The notes: generated by a model not told the origin, from the letters alone. Shown: positions 6,657-15,877, counted from the first letter of the stretch. The stretch: 58,804 bases of DNA from Bacteroidales bacterium (GCA_017442315.1 JAFRZX010000155.1:1-58804); one strand, 5' to 3'. Numbers and translations: made by a program.

Positions 6657-7784
6657 ATGGATGTGGAACTGTTTGTTGATATGCTTGAGATAGACTCGAC
6701 TTCCGGAAAGGAGGATGAGTTTGTTGACTTTCTTGTCGAGAGGATGTCTGGTGCGGGTAGAAGAATCGAGACTTTTGAGGTAACAGGCGGAGGGAGAAAT
6801 CTTCTTGTATCATGGGGGGAGCCAAAAGTCTTTTTCTGTACCCATCTTGATACTGTTCCGCCGTATATTCCTCCTGTCTTAATCAGTAATGAGTCTCATC
6901 ATAAGAGTATTGCTGCAGCTGATAAGTTGCCTGATGGAACATATGCTGTCCGAGGCAGAGGCACATGTGATGCCAAGGGCCAGATACTTGCCATGTGGGA
7001 AGCCTGTAAAGTGTTGGAATCAAGGGGATGTGACGGATTTGCACTTCTTCTTCTTGCGGGCGAAGAGACAGGATCATCTGGAGCAAAGGCTTTCAGCCGG
7101 CATCATCAAGGGGGAGAATGGATAATAATAGGAGAGCCTACTGATAATTGTATGGCTTCGGCTGCAAAAGGTACAAAGACTTTTGAAGTGACCTTTTCAG
7201 GGAAAGCATGCCATTCTGGTTATCCGCAATTTGGTTTAAGTGCAGTTGAAATGTTCAATGATTTCATGAATGCTCTCCGCAGTATCAGATTCCCTTATGA
7301 TGAAGTGCTTGGTGAGACAACATGGAATATAGGATGCCTTGTTAGTGATAATCCGCAGAACATTCTCAGTGATCACCTCTCCTGCAGAGTCTATTTCAGG
7401 ACTACTTTTGAATCTGATGAAATGGTATGCAATATCATGAAGAATATGGCCGGTCCTGATGCCAGGTTGCGTTTCGGACGTCCGAAAGTTCAGGACGGTT
7501 CTGATCTGGTGGCCAAGGATGTTGCCCTGTGGCAGGCCTGTATGACGGTGGAAGCCTTGGGTGGTGATTCACCGTCGCACTATGAAACGTTCGATGGCTT
7601 TGATGTGAAGCCTGTATCATTCGGAAGCGATGCTCCCCATCTGACTGATTTCCCTCATAAGATTCTGTGTGGTCCCGGTTCCATTCTTGTCGCACATGGT
7701 CCGGAAGAAAACATTACGTTTGAAGATATGGAGGTTGCGGTAGCTAACTATGTGAGAATGTATGAAATTATAGCAAAGAAATAA
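6657..7784 (+). CDS. dapE: M20 family deacylase, probable succinyl-diaminopimelate desuccinylase
   Basis: The product is 375 aa from the ATG at 6657 (MDVELFVDML); ATG 6627 or TTG 6618 would add residues not expected in the family. Metal-site motifs of M20 peptidases are present: THLDTVPP, GRGTCDAKG, the catalytic GEETGSSGA and a late SDAPHL. Family members deacylate N-acyl amino acids using two zinc ions. The name dapE rests on context: it opens an operon with lysC, dapB, dapA, dapD, an aminotransferase and dapF, where the only missing activity in the succinylase route is this one. An acetylornithine deacetylase-like activity remains possible. Cytoplasmic. Confidence 0.75.
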   Translation: MDVELFVDMLEIDSTSGKEDEFVDFLVERMSGAGRRIETFEVTGGGRNLLVSWGEPKVFFCTHLDTVPPYIPPVLISNESHHKSIAAADKLPDGTYAVRGRGTCDAKGQILAMWEACKVLESRGCDGFALLLLAGEETGSSGAKAFSRHHQGGEWIIIGEPTDNCMASAAKGTKTFEVTFSGKACHSGYPQFGLSAVEMFNDFMNALRSIRFPYDEVLGETTWNIGCLVSDNPQNILSDHLSCRVYFRTTFESDEMVCNIMKNMAGPDARLRFGRPKVQDGSDLVAKDVALWQACMTVEALGGDSPSHYETFDGFDVKPVSFGSDAPHLTDFPHKILCGPGSILVAHGPEENITFEDMEVAVANYVRMYEIIAKK

Positions 7785-7809
7785 CGGTATATAAAACGGG
7801 AATGACATT

Positions 7810-9186
7810 ATGATAGTAATGAAATTCGGTGGTACTTCGGTTGCTGACTTTGAAGCCATCACCAGAACAATATTCATAATAGGAAGCAAATTGGACCAGA
7901 AACCTATTGTTGTGGTGTCTGCTTTGTCCAAGGTAACGGATCTGCTTTATCGGATAGCGGATTCTGCTGCATCTAAGGATACTGTCCAGACAGGAGAACT
8001 TTTGTCTGAACTTCGTGCCAGACATACAGGTCTGACATGTGAGCTTCTGGCTCAAAGTCCGATGCTCAAGGAGGATGCAGTGCAAAGGGTCAATGAAATC
8101 TGCGATGGCCTTGACCAGCTTGCCTATGCAGTGTGCGCAGTGGGTGAACTTTCAGACCGCAACAAAGCGATAATCATATCAAACGGCGAGATATTGTCGT
8201 CTACGATAATCTGTTTCGCAATGAATGCAAAAGGTATCAGAACCAATTTTATTGATGCCCGTAAGATGATGATTACCAATGATTCATACCTTAAAGGAGA
8301 ACCTTTGACGGAAGAGATCTCGGTGAGAGTACCTGATATGGTGACCGCTGCTTTTGCAGGTATGGATGCGGTGATAACCCAAGGCTTCATCGCTTCAGAC
8401 CTTGACGGTGAACAGACTGTTCTTGGGCGTGGAGGATCGGATTACTCTGCTTCGTTGATCGGTATGGCTGTTGACGCTCAGAGAATTGAAATATGGACAG
8501 ATGTCGACGGAGTCCGTACTGCGGATCCGCGCAAGGTGAAGAATACCAGATATCTTGAAAAGATCTCTTTTGAAGAAGCAGCGGAAATGGCTCATTTCGG
8601 AGCAAAAGTGCTTCATCCTCTTACCATTGAGCCGGCTGTCAGGAAAAATATTCCTATCTATGTTCTTAATTCGATGAATCCATCAGGAAAGGGAACGGCA
8701 ATTCTGCGTAATGAACTCATAGAAGATGGAGTCAAATCTGTGTCTTTCAAGGAGAATATCAGGGTGATAAATATATTTTCCATGAAGATGATCAATACTT
8801 CCGGTTTTCTCAGGCGTGTGTTTGAAATCTTCAGTGAAAATAAGGTGTCGGTAGATCTGATAAGTACTTCAGAAGCTAATATATCAGTTACTGTAGATGC
8901 TTCGGAAAAGGTTGAAAGGTTAGTGGAACAGCTTTCGGAGTTTGCCGATGTGATAGTTGATGACGACAAGGCACAGGTATCTGTGATAGGAAAGAATATT
9001 GTACGTCTGAATGGCATGCTGAAAAAGACTTTCGCTCCCCTCAAGAGGACAAATGTATATATGATTTCTCAGGGTGCTTCATTCGTCAATATCAGTTTTG
9101 TTGTAGACCGTGAGGAACTATCGGAGGTTGTTCAGGACCTTCATGACCACTTGTTCGAGAATCCTGAAGAATTGGAAGTTTTTTAA
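7810..9186 (+). CDS. lysC: Aspartate kinase (monofunctional)
   Basis: The product is 458 aa and catalyses phosphorylation of aspartate, the first step toward lysine and diaminopimelate. Seen: N-terminal KFGGTSVADF, GRGGSDYSAS in the kinase domain, WTDVDGVRTADPR, and C-terminal ACT repeats (INIFSMKMINTSGF...VDLISTSEANISVTVD) that usually bind the feedback inhibitor. There is no homoserine dehydrogenase fusion. It starts 26 bases after the dapE-like gene, and dapB begins 23 bases after its stop. Lysine feedback is inferred from context. Confidence 0.92.
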   Translation: MIVMKFGGTSVADFEAITRTIFIIGSKLDQKPIVVVSALSKVTDLLYRIADSAASKDTVQTGELLSELRARHTGLTCELLAQSPMLKEDAVQRVNEICDGLDQLAYAVCAVGELSDRNKAIIISNGEILSSTIICFAMNAKGIRTNFIDARKMMITNDSYLKGEPLTEEISVRVPDMVTAAFAGMDAVITQGFIASDLDGEQTVLGRGGSDYSASLIGMAVDAQRIEIWTDVDGVRTADPRKVKNTRYLEKISFEEAAEMAHFGAKVLHPLTIEPAVRKNIPIYVLNSMNPSGKGTAILRNELIEDGVKSVSFKENIRVINIFSMKMINTSGFLRRVFEIFSENKVSVDLISTSEANISVTVDASEKVERLVEQLSEFADVIVDDDKAQVSVIGKNIVRLNGMLKKTFAPLKRTNVYMISQGASFVNISFVVDREELSEVVQDLHDHLFENPEELEVF

Positions 9187-9208
9187 ACCATATGCAAAAC
9201 CGGTTCAA

Positions 9209-9889
9209 ATGAATACCAGATTATACATAAGCGGTTACGGAAAAATGGGAAAGATGATCGAAAAGGTCATTCTTTCGCGAGGTCTTGAGTATGCAGGCTG
9301 GACTGAGGATGTGGCTGATACAGATCCCTCCCTTGCAAAAGATTGCGTTTGCATAGATTTTACGACTCCTGCAGCATTCAGAGAAAACTACAGGTTTCTT
9401 GCAGAGAATTTCAAGGCTGTAGTGGTGGGGACTACAGGATGGGCTGACATCAGGGAAGAGGTTGTGGAATATTTTGAAAAATGTGGCACGCCGATGATAT
9501 GGGCGACGAACTTCTCTGTAGGCGTAAATGTGATGTTTGCAGTTACGGAGTATATGTCGAAACTTTTGGGCAGATTCGGGGGATACAGCCCTTATCTTGT
9601 GGAAATGCATCACTTCCATAAACTTGATGCTCCTAGCGGAACTGCCCGTTCTTTAGCTGATATTGTGGATTTGAATATGGGGACGAAGATTGATGTCCAG
9701 TCTGTAAGATGTGGTGAAATCCCTGGTATTCATACCATAGGATTCGAGGGTACGGATGACCGTCTCACATTTTCTCATGAGGCTTTTTCCCGTGAGGGAT
9801 TCGCCGTGGGAGCTGTGGAGGCTGCCCTTCGGACAGATATGTTGACCGGTGTTCACGAATTCAAGGAGTTGTTTTATGAAAAGAATTGA
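9209..9889 (+). CDS. dapB: 4-hydroxy-tetrahydrodipicolinate reductase
   Basis: The product is 226 aa and reduces the DapA product to tetrahydrodipicolinate with NAD(P)H. The nucleotide-binding start ISGYGKMGKMIE and the signature HHFHKLDAPSGTA identify it. ATG 9209 puts the Rossmann motif at the N-terminus; an upstream in-frame ATG at 9110 lies inside lysC and is rejected. The last 14 bases overlap the start of dapA, so the two are translationally linked. The protein is somewhat shorter than enterobacterial DapB (about 270 aa). Confidence 0.92.
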   Translation: MNTRLYISGYGKMGKMIEKVILSRGLEYAGWTEDVADTDPSLAKDCVCIDFTTPAAFRENYRFLAENFKAVVVGTTGWADIREEVVEYFEKCGTPMIWATNFSVGVNVMFAVTEYMSKLLGRFGGYSPYLVEMHHFHKLDAPSGTARSLADIVDLNMGTKIDVQSVRCGEIPGIHTIGFEGTDDRLTFSHEAFSREGFAVGAVEAALRTDMLTGVHEFKELFYEKN

Positions 9890-10754
9890 TTTGACAGGCT
9901 GCGGTACTGCACTTATTACCCCATTTAAAGGGAATGATGTTGATTATGAGGCTTTCGAGATTTTGGTTGATCGCCAGATTGAGGCTGGTATAGATTTCCT
10001 GGTACCTCTTGGAACAACCGGTGAGACTCCTTGCCTTGAGGATGATGAACGCATCAAGGTGCTTCAGATTGCCAAGAGACGCTCAAAAGGACGTCCGGTG
10101 GTTGTCGGCGGAGGCACAAATTCACTGAATCATACCATAAGAAGCATGAAACTTCTTGAACCATATGGTGCGGATGCCTTTCTGATAGTTGTTCCGTATT
10201 ACAACAAACCTACCCAGGAAGGACAGTATCAGTATTTCAAGGCGGTTGCGGAGTCGACAGACAGACCTATCGTATTATATAATGTACCGGGGCGTACGGG
10301 AGCCAACATGACGGCGCAGACAACCCTGCGTCTTGCTGAGATAGACAATATAGTTGCTGTGAAGGAGGCTTCCGGCAACAAGGAGCAGATAGAAGAGATT
10401 CTGCGTAATGCTCCAGAAGACTTCATGGTACTCAGTGGAAACGATGATGACACATTGTGGATGATGGAGAAAGGTGGGGCTGGCATTATCAGTGTGGCCT
10501 CCAATATCGCTCCATCCCATCTTGCTGAATTTGTGCATGCGGCTGGAAAAGGCGATTTCGCCAGGGCACGTGAGCTGGAGGCAGCTTTGATACCGTTGTT
10601 TACAAATTGCTTCGTAGAGAGCAATCCTATTCCAGCAAAAGCGGCAATGCATGCTATGGGGTTGATAGAAAACGAATTCCGTCTGCCTCTTGTTCCTGCA
10701 CAGCAGGTTACATATGATTTGATGGTCGATACAATAAAGAATTTAGGATTATGA
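9876..10754 (+). CDS. dapA: 4-hydroxy-tetrahydrodipicolinate synthase
   Basis: The product is a 292-aa class I aldolase-type enzyme condensing pyruvate and aspartate semialdehyde. Signatures: GTALITPF near the start, [20 protein letters not shown] and the Schiff-base lysine in VAVKEASGN, then [12 protein letters not shown] 9876 is chosen because AAGGAG lies 7 bases upstream, a clear ribosome binding site unusual for this phylum, and because it gives the standard N-terminus. The start is inside the end of dapB and the stop overlaps the dapD start as ATGA. Confidence 0.94.
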   Translation: MKRIDLTGCGTALITPFKGNDVDYEAFEILVDRQIEAGIDFLVPLGTTGETPCLEDDERIKVLQIAKRRSKGRPVVVGGGTNSLNHTIRSMKLLEPYGADAFLIVVPYYNKPTQEGQYQYFKAVAESTDRPIVLYNVPGRTGANMTAQTTLRLAEIDNIVAVKEASGNKEQIEEILRNAPEDFMVLSGNDDDTLWMMEKGGAGIISVASNIAPSHLAEFVHAAGKGDFARARELEAALIPLFTNCFVESNPIPAKAAMHAMGLIENEFRLPLVPAQQVTYDLMVDTIKNLGL

Positions 10755-11521
10755 CAGAGCAGGATAGATTTTATCAGACAATTGCTGATCTTGAGAGTGG
10801 TAAAGTCAGAGTGGCGGAAAAGATCGGCGGAGAGTGGAAGGTAAATTCATGGGTGAAGGAGGTTATACTTTCAGGATTTCGTCTCGGAAAATTGACAGAT
10901 ATGTCTCAAGGACAATTTCCTTTTTTTGACAAGGATACAATTCCGGTCAGGAAATTCACTGCTGCCGATGCAGTTCGTATTGTGCCGGGGGGAAGTTGTG
11001 TACGCTCCGGGGCGTATCTTGCTCCATCCGTGATAATGATGCCGCCTTCATACGTCAATATAGGGGCATTTGTGGATGAAGGTACCATGATAGACTCGCA
11101 TGCTTTAGTGGGCTCATGTGCCCAGGTAGGCAAGCATGTGCATCTTTCGGCAGCCTCTCAGCTTGGAGGTGTACTGGAGCCTGTAGGAGCCCTTCCGGTA
11201 ATCATTGAGGATAATGTGTTCATCGGGGGAAATTGCGGCATTTATGAGGGCACAGTTGTCAAGGAGAATGCTGTAATCGGTACAGGAGTGGTCATAAATG
11301 CTTCTACCGCAATATATGATGCAGTAAATGGAGGATATATCAAAGCCAATGCATCCGGTCAGATGGTTGTGCCTTCTGGAGCTGTTGTCGTAGCAGGCAG
11401 CCGTCCTGTAAGCAAAGGCCCTGGTGCTGATGATGGTATTCATCTGTATTGTCCTGTGATTGTGAAATATCGTGACGACAAGACGTCCGGGTCGATTACG
11501 CTGGAGGATATGCTTAGGTAA
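10751..11521 (+). CDS. dapD: Tetrahydrodipicolinate N-succinyltransferase
   Basis: The product is a 256-aa left-handed beta-helix acyltransferase of the DapD type. It moves a succinyl group from CoA to tetrahydrodipicolinate. Key stretches are [53 protein letters not shown] and [18 protein letters not shown], whose hexapeptide spacing gives the helix coils. The ATG overlaps the dapA stop. Its presence indicates the succinylase branch rather than the direct DapL aminotransferase branch I associate with many Bacteroides. Confidence 0.93.
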   Translation: MTEQDRFYQTIADLESGKVRVAEKIGGEWKVNSWVKEVILSGFRLGKLTDMSQGQFPFFDKDTIPVRKFTAADAVRIVPGGSCVRSGAYLAPSVIMMPPSYVNIGAFVDEGTMIDSHALVGSCAQVGKHVHLSAASQLGGVLEPVGALPVIIEDNVFIGGNCGIYEGTVVKENAVIGTGVVINASTAIYDAVNGGYIKANASGQMVVPSGAVVVAGSRPVSKGPGADDGIHLYCPVIVKYRDDKTSGSITLEDMLR

Positions 11522-11541
11522 TAGTCTGAGTGTTTTGATGT

Positions 11542-12747
11542 ATGGGTATGTACGACAATAAATTTTCCAAGGATGTCGGTTCTTTCTTCAGATCTCCGGT
11601 AAGGGAGATTTTCAAGAGGGTAGATCTGAATGCCATATATTCTTTTGCCGGAGGTTATCCTTCTGCAGAGACTTTTCCGCTTGAAGACATACGCCGGACC
11701 ATGTCGGAAGTGATAGACCGATATGGTGGGAAGGCTTTCCAATATGGGGCCACCCAGGGTGTTACAGAACTGCGTGAGGCAGTCGCTGCACGTTATGCTG
11801 TGCCTGTAGAAAGAGTGCAGATTACATCTTCTTCCCAGCAGGGGATCGATGTATGTACCCGCATTCTTGCCGATCCCGGAGATGTGGTGCTGACTTCCAA
11901 TCCTTCGTACCTTGGTGCTCTACAGTCCTTCCGGTCATATCGTACAGATGTAAGGGGTGTTTCCCATCAGAACGGACCTGGTGCTCTTCGTGAAGCATAT
12001 GAAAAGGCTATATCTCAGGCTGAAGCTGATGGTAAAAGGATCAAGTTCCTTTATATGATACCTGATTTTCAGAATCCGTCAGGAGAGTCTTTGACGCTTC
12101 AGGAGAGGAAGGTGCTTGTAGAACTTGCGCGCATACATGATTTCCTTATAATAGAGGATAGTCCTTACAGAGAACTTCGATATGATGGACAGCATATTCC
12201 AACTATGTATTCGCTTGATCCTGACAGAGTTGTTCATCTTGGTTCGTTTTCTAAAATATTTGCTCCCGGATTCCGTTTAGGCTGGATTATCGCTCATCCG
12301 GACATCTTGGATAAGATATATGTGTGCAAGCAGTCTCTTGACCTTTGTCCTCCGGTGTTTGATCAGTATGTTGCAGCAGAATTTCTTGGTAGCGGCAGAC
12401 TCGATGCTAACCTGAAAAAGACAATAGAACTTTATAAAAGCAAAAGAGACCTTATGCTGGGACTGCTTGAGAAGCATATGCCTGACGGAGTGTGCTGGAC
12501 AAGTCCAGAAGGTGGATTGTTCTTGTTTCTGACTTTGCCGGATGGTTTTGATTCCGTCAGATTTTATGATCGTGCTCTTGATGCAGGAGTTGCTTATGTT
12601 GCCGGTGTGTTTTTTCATACCGATGGAAGCGGAGTCAATACCATGCGCATGAATTTCTCCTTTATGTCGCCTGAGAGGATTACAGAGGGGATCAGATTGC
12701 TGTCTTCGCTTGTGAGAGAGGCTTTGGACAGTAAAGTGAGTCAATAA
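11542..12747 (+). CDS. PLP-dependent aminotransferase (class I/II, MocR/LysN-like), probable DapC function
   Basis: The product is a 401-aa fold-type I aminotransferase. Seen: AGGYPSAETFP near the start, TSSSQQGIDV, the substrate/PLP region DFQNPSGESL, SPYRELRYDG and the PLP lysine in LGSFSKIFAPGFRLGW. It resembles 2-aminoadipate/aromatic aminotransferases of the LysN type. Its position between dapD and dapF suggests it makes N-succinyl-LL-diaminopimelate, filling the DapC step; broad specificity is typical. It starts 20 bases after dapD and ends 3 bases before dapF. ATG 11548 is an alternative start. Confidence 0.85.
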   Translation: MGMYDNKFSKDVGSFFRSPVREIFKRVDLNAIYSFAGGYPSAETFPLEDIRRTMSEVIDRYGGKAFQYGATQGVTELREAVAARYAVPVERVQITSSSQQGIDVCTRILADPGDVVLTSNPSYLGALQSFRSYRTDVRGVSHQNGPGALREAYEKAISQAEADGKRIKFLYMIPDFQNPSGESLTLQERKVLVELARIHDFLIIEDSPYRELRYDGQHIPTMYSLDPDRVVHLGSFSKIFAPGFRLGWIIAHPDILDKIYVCKQSLDLCPPVFDQYVAAEFLGSGRLDANLKKTIELYKSKRDLMLGLLEKHMPDGVCWTSPEGGLFLFLTLPDGFDSVRFYDRALDAGVAYVAGVFFHTDGSGVNTMRMNFSFMSPERITEGIRLLSSLVREALDSKVSQ

Positions 12748-12750
12748 TGT

Positions 12751-13629
12751 ATGAAACCCGGAGTTATGACTTTCTACAAATATCAAGGTGCAGGAAATGA
12801 TTTCCTGATAGCAGACAACAGAGATGGGCATGTCAGAGAACGTGAGGGTGTCCTGACGGCATGTCTTCCTGACGGATCTCTTTGGAATAAATCCATAGCT
12901 GACCTGTGTGACCGTCGCTACGGTATTGGGGCTGATGGTCTGATGTTGCTTGAGAGCAGCAGGGAATATGGATTCAGAATGAGATATTTCAATTCGGATG
13001 GTTCTGGCGGAATGATGTGTGGCAATGGCGGACGCTGCATTGTTGCATTTGCTGCTGATATGGGTATTGAAAACTATGACTTTGCAGCATCTGACGGGTT
13101 CCACACGGCTCAGATTCTCAGTCACGATGGAAGGGAAAGAATCGTGAGGCTTAAGATGAAGGATATTTCTGAGATTGTCCGGTATGATGTTCTAAAAGGA
13201 GTTTCAGTGCCTTCTGATGGCTATTTCCTTGATACAGGCACCAGACATTTTGTTCGTTTTGTAGATGATCTGGATGCTTATGATGTTGTTGGAGAAGGAA
13301 GAGAAATTCGTTTCGGGGCTGAAGCGCTTCAACCCCTTGGTGTAAATGTGAATTTTGTCGATTCCGCTGATGGAAAATTGAAGATCCGGACATATGAGAA
13401 GGGAGTTGAAAATGAGACTTATGCTTGTGGAACGGGAATTGTTGCGGGTTGCATCGCAGCATATGTGTCGGGAATACAGGCTGAGTGTGTTGATGGACGT
13501 CTCTCTTATGAGGTACAGGCAAGAAGGGATTGTCTTATAGTTGATTTCATCCCTGGCAGCGGCAGTGCAATTGCAGAAGACCTCTGGCTTACCGGCCCTG
13601 CCGTTTATGTTGCGGAAGTGACGTTATGA
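12751..13629 (+). CDS. dapF: Diaminopimelate epimerase
   Basis: The product is 292 aa and interconverts LL- and meso-diaminopimelate, giving the peptidoglycan crosslinking residue and the lysine precursor. The two catalytic cysteines are in MMCGNGGRC and YACGTGIVAG, and the N-terminus has FYKYQGAGNDF. A start at 12766 (MTFYKYQG) would match the family better; the upstream ATG 12751 adds five residues and lies 3 bases after the aminotransferase stop. Last gene of the operon. Confidence 0.94.
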   Translation: MKPGVMTFYKYQGAGNDFLIADNRDGHVREREGVLTACLPDGSLWNKSIADLCDRRYGIGADGLMLLESSREYGFRMRYFNSDGSGGMMCGNGGRCIVAFAADMGIENYDFAASDGFHTAQILSHDGRERIVRLKMKDISEIVRYDVLKGVSVPSDGYFLDTGTRHFVRFVDDLDAYDVVGEGREIRFGAEALQPLGVNVNFVDSADGKLKIRTYEKGVENETYACGTGIVAGCIAAYVSGIQAECVDGRLSYEVQARRDCLIVDFIPGSGSAIAEDLWLTGPAVYVAEVTL

Positions 13630-13723
13630 TGTTTCCTGAGGAGGAATAAATGGTTTGGTTTCTATTTATTTGAGTTGGGAATCATAATATTTTATTTAAG
13701 TTTGTAGGATTGATATTTAGTAG

Positions 13724-14425
13724 ATGATGAAGAAATATATTTATATATTAATAGTGACGTTTATTGTTGCATCATGTTTCAAAGGTAGCTCTTATTCGAG
13801 TACTTATCCTTCGATGGCATCATTTGAGTATTATGATATAACTTTCGGACAGGATAGCCTTTGGGTAAACACCAATGATGGTCTGGGAATACCATGGGGT
13901 GCCGTGATGTTTATGCATAAACTGGATGGAAATGAGTTTCTTGGAGGCTTCAGGCTATCAGCCCTCAAGGGTACAGGTGCTGTAAAAGGCAATAATCAGT
14001 ATCGTGTCCTTTCGGATGCCGGTGCGCGTGGAAGTTCAAGCTATCTGGTGTTCTATGACAATCCGTCAGAAGACATGATGCCTGTACATGACTTCATGTT
14101 CTCCAATATAGCATACGGATCTTGTACTGTCGCCGGGTGCTATGTCAATAATACTGTAGAGGTGGCGGACTCTGTCCTGGCTAACTTTTCAGACAATGAC
14201 AGGCTGGTGGTTACGGCTACCGGATATATGGGATCAACAGTGACTGGGAAAGCGGAGTTTCTGCTGGCAGACAAGGATTCATTGGTGAAGACATGGGCTC
14301 CTTTCAATCTTTCTGCTCTTGGAAGTGTTGAATACATTGATTTCAAGGTTACATCTACACATGAAGATGTTCCTGCTTATTTCTGTCTAGATGATTTTCT
14401 GATGAGCATATCGGAAGCGTATTGA
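13724..14425 (+). CDS. Secreted lipoprotein, DUF4465-like
   Basis: The product is 233 aa with a lipoprotein signal: KKYIYILIVTFIVASC, cleavage before the Cys at about residue 18. The body has FEYYDITFGQDSLWVN, an internal NGTY-free beta-rich region and a C-terminal PAYFCLDDFLM that I associate with DUF4465 proteins, which are cell-surface proteins of uncertain function in Bacteroidetes. ATG 13724 and 13727 are adjacent; either gives the same mature protein. It follows dapF by 94 bases and may be separately transcribed. Confidence 0.65.
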   Translation: MMKKYIYILIVTFIVASCFKGSSYSSTYPSMASFEYYDITFGQDSLWVNTNDGLGIPWGAVMFMHKLDGNEFLGGFRLSALKGTGAVKGNNQYRVLSDAGARGSSSYLVFYDNPSEDMMPVHDFMFSNIAYGSCTVAGCYVNNTVEVADSVLANFSDNDRLVVTATGYMGSTVTGKAEFLLADKDSLVKTWAPFNLSALGSVEYIDFKVTSTHEDVPAYFCLDDFLMSISEAY

Positions 14426-14477
14426 TGAAAATCAAACAGATTCTAAAAATATCATTAACTATTTAAAATCAACAACT

Positions 14478-14657
14478 ATGATTTCTTTTATTATTTGGCT
14501 GGCAGGCCTTATCTGCTGTATCTGGTGTATTAAGGATGTCTGGACAAACAAGGCTGGTCTTGACACTGTGGTCAAGGTTCTTCTTACTATAGGACTTCTT
14601 GCTTTCAGCTGGATCGGACTTGCAGTGTACTATTTTATCCTTAAGGACAGACTTTAA
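14478..14657 (+). CDS. 59-aa two-helix membrane protein (PLDc_N-like)
   Basis: A short frame starts at ATG 14478: MISFIIWLAGLICCIW, then KDVWTNKAG, a second hydrophobic stretch LLTIGLLAFSWIGLAVYYF and a KDRL end. Two membrane helices separated by a short polar loop with W/D residues resemble small PLDc_N-type proteins often called phospholipase D N-terminal-like, whose function is unknown. It lies 52 bases after the DUF4465-like gene on the same strand and is convergent with rimM, only 5 bases away. Confidence 0.7.
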   Translation: MISFIIWLAGLICCIWCIKDVWTNKAGLDTVVKVLLTIGLLAFSWIGLAVYYFILKDRL

Positions 14658-14662
14658 TAGTA

Positions 14663-15241
14663 CTATAATAGTCCTGCAGGAATCTGCATTATGATTTCCT
14701 GATATTCCGTATCAACGGAGAGAATAAGATCTTCATGGAGTGGTATCATTACCACTCCATTTTCTGTTTCCACTTCGATGCAGGGATTTTCCGGTATGTC
14801 TATAAAGTCGGTGATCTCTCCGACTTCGTATAGATTGCCGGTCAAAGCCGGCAATGACGGCTCCTCCTCTATGTCATCCCCGACCTGATCGGGGATCTCC
14901 GGCGTCAGCAGCGTCCATCCTACAAGCGCTGCGAAACCATCCTCTTCCAAAGACATCTCCGGAATCTGGCCTTCCTCAACATAGACCGCCTTGCCAGCTA
15001 TCTCTTCAACATCCTCTTGGGACTTTATGCCTGTGAGACGGACCAGAGCCTTGGAATTGCCACGTTTTACGAATGTTTCTATAAAGAAAGGAACCGGCAG
15101 TTCATCAAATATGATGAACACCGGTTCTTTAAGATTGATATCTTCAGGAGCGATGTTTCGGAAACTTATGATGAGTTCCCCATCGGTACCATTGGATTTC
15201 AATACCTGGCCTACCTGCTGCAAGTTATCGGAACCTGCCAT
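14663..15241 (-). CDS. rimM: 16S rRNA processing/ribosome maturation factor RimM, with a repeat-derived insert
   Basis: The product is 192 aa from the ATG at 15241 (MAGSDNLQQVGQVLKSNGTD). The N-terminal beta-barrel includes GTDGELIISF and FIIFDELPVPFFIE, and the PRC-barrel half ends with IPENPCIEV and MIPLHEDLI. RimM helps 30S maturation and binds S19. Here residues about 112-137, between LVGWTLL and LYEVGEITDF, are encoded by two palindromic elements (14834-14855 and 14876-14896) and add roughly 25 residues to a loop that is normally short. rpsP lies 7 bases upstream, the standard rpsP-rimM arrangement. Confidence 0.9.
   Translation of the reverse strand: MAGSDNLQQVGQVLKSNGTDGELIISFRNIAPEDINLKEPVFIIFDELPVPFFIETFVKRGNSKALVRLTGIKSQEDVEEIAGKAVYVEEGQIPEMSLEEDGFAALVGWTLLTPEIPDQVGDDIEEEPSLPALTGNLYEVGEITDFIDIPENPCIEVETENGVVMIPLHEDLILSVDTEYQEIIMQIPAGLL
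14834..14896. repeat. Pair of palindromic elements in the rimM coding sequence
   Basis: Element A pairs ATTGCCGG (14834-14841) with CCGGCAAT (14848-14855) and is followed by GACGG. Element B pairs ATCCCCGA (14876-14883) with TCGGGGAT (14889-14896) around CCTGA. Both are flanked by TGTCAT- or ATCTCC-type edges. The same layout recurs at 22268-22436 in the susD gene, so this is a dispersed repeat family in this genome. Confidence 0.8.
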
Positions 15242-15248
15242 GCTGATA

Positions 15249-15812
15249 TTAAGCCTCAGGGTTCTCTGCTGATACTTCTTCAGCTGCAGCAGCTTCCTGT
15301 GCAGCCTTTTCTGCAGCGGCAGCCTCAGCAGCAGCACGTGCAGCCTCCTCAGCCTCTGCCTTCTTCTTGGCAAGAGCTTCAGCTCTCTCCTGATTTACCT
15401 TTGCTTCAGCCTCTACAGCAGCCTTCTTTGCAGCTGCAGCATCCTTGCTGAGCCCCTCTTTCTTAGCATTGATCTTGGCAGCCTTTTCTGACTTCCATGC
15501 AGCCAGCTTGGCGTCAGCCTGTTCCTGAGTAAGTGCGCCCTTCTTTACACCACCCTGAAGATGCTTTGCAAGGAGAACACCCTCATAAGAAAGGATGCGT
15601 TTTGCAGTAAGAGTAGGCTGTGCACCTACGTTAAGCCATGCAAGAGCACGCTCTTCATTGAGCATGATTGTAGCTGGGTTTGTGTTAGGGTTGTAAGAGC
15701 CGAGCTGCTCGATGTAACGACCATCGCGAGGTGCGCGTGAATCAGCCACAACAATGTGGAAGAATGCGAAATTCTTCTTTCCGTGGCGCTGAAGACGAAT
15801 TTTAACAGCCAT
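15249..15812 (-). CDS. rpsP: 30S ribosomal protein bS16 with long Ala-rich tail
   Basis: The product is 187 aa. The first 80 residues are the conserved S16 core ([48 protein letters not shown]). The rest is a charged, alanine-rich coiled extension ([24 protein letters not shown]) typical of Bacteroidetes S16. It is upstream of rimM in one operon. The 5' leader contains a hairpin (15853-15872) and a -7 element at 15878-15885. Confidence 0.95.
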   Translation of the reverse strand: MAVKIRLQRHGKKNFAFFHIVVADSRAPRDGRYIEQLGSYNPNTNPATIMLNEERALAWLNVGAQPTLTAKRILSYEGVLLAKHLQGGVKKGALTQEQADAKLAAWKSEKAAKINAKKEGLSKDAAAAKKAAVEAEAKVNQERAEALAKKKAEAEEAARAAAEAAAAEKAAQEAAAAEEVSAENPEA

Positions 15813-15852
15813 TGTGAATCTGTTTTAAATAAATATTAATAAAAATACCAAC

Positions 15853-15872
15853 GTTTTCCTACACGAGGAAAA
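15853..15872 (-). promoter_or_regulatory. Hairpin in the rpsP leader
   Basis: GTTTTCCT pairs with AGGAAAAT-type sequence around an ACACG loop between the rpsP start codon and its promoter. It would form in the rpsP 5' UTR and might serve autoregulation, which is speculative. Confidence 0.35.
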
Positions 15873-15877
15873 TCGTG

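Noticed and set aside
9110-9208. Upstream extension of dapB
   Set aside because: It lies within the lysC coding region in another frame, and the Rossmann motif requires the N-terminus near 9209.
12277-13125. Long minus-strand frame of 282 codons opposite the aminotransferase and dapF
   Set aside because: It is antisense to two well-supported enzymes with intact motifs, has no family resemblance and no promoter or start context of its own.
13151-13522. Histidine/proline-rich minus-strand frame inside dapF
   Set aside because: Composition reflects reverse complement of the dapF codons; no independent start or family match.
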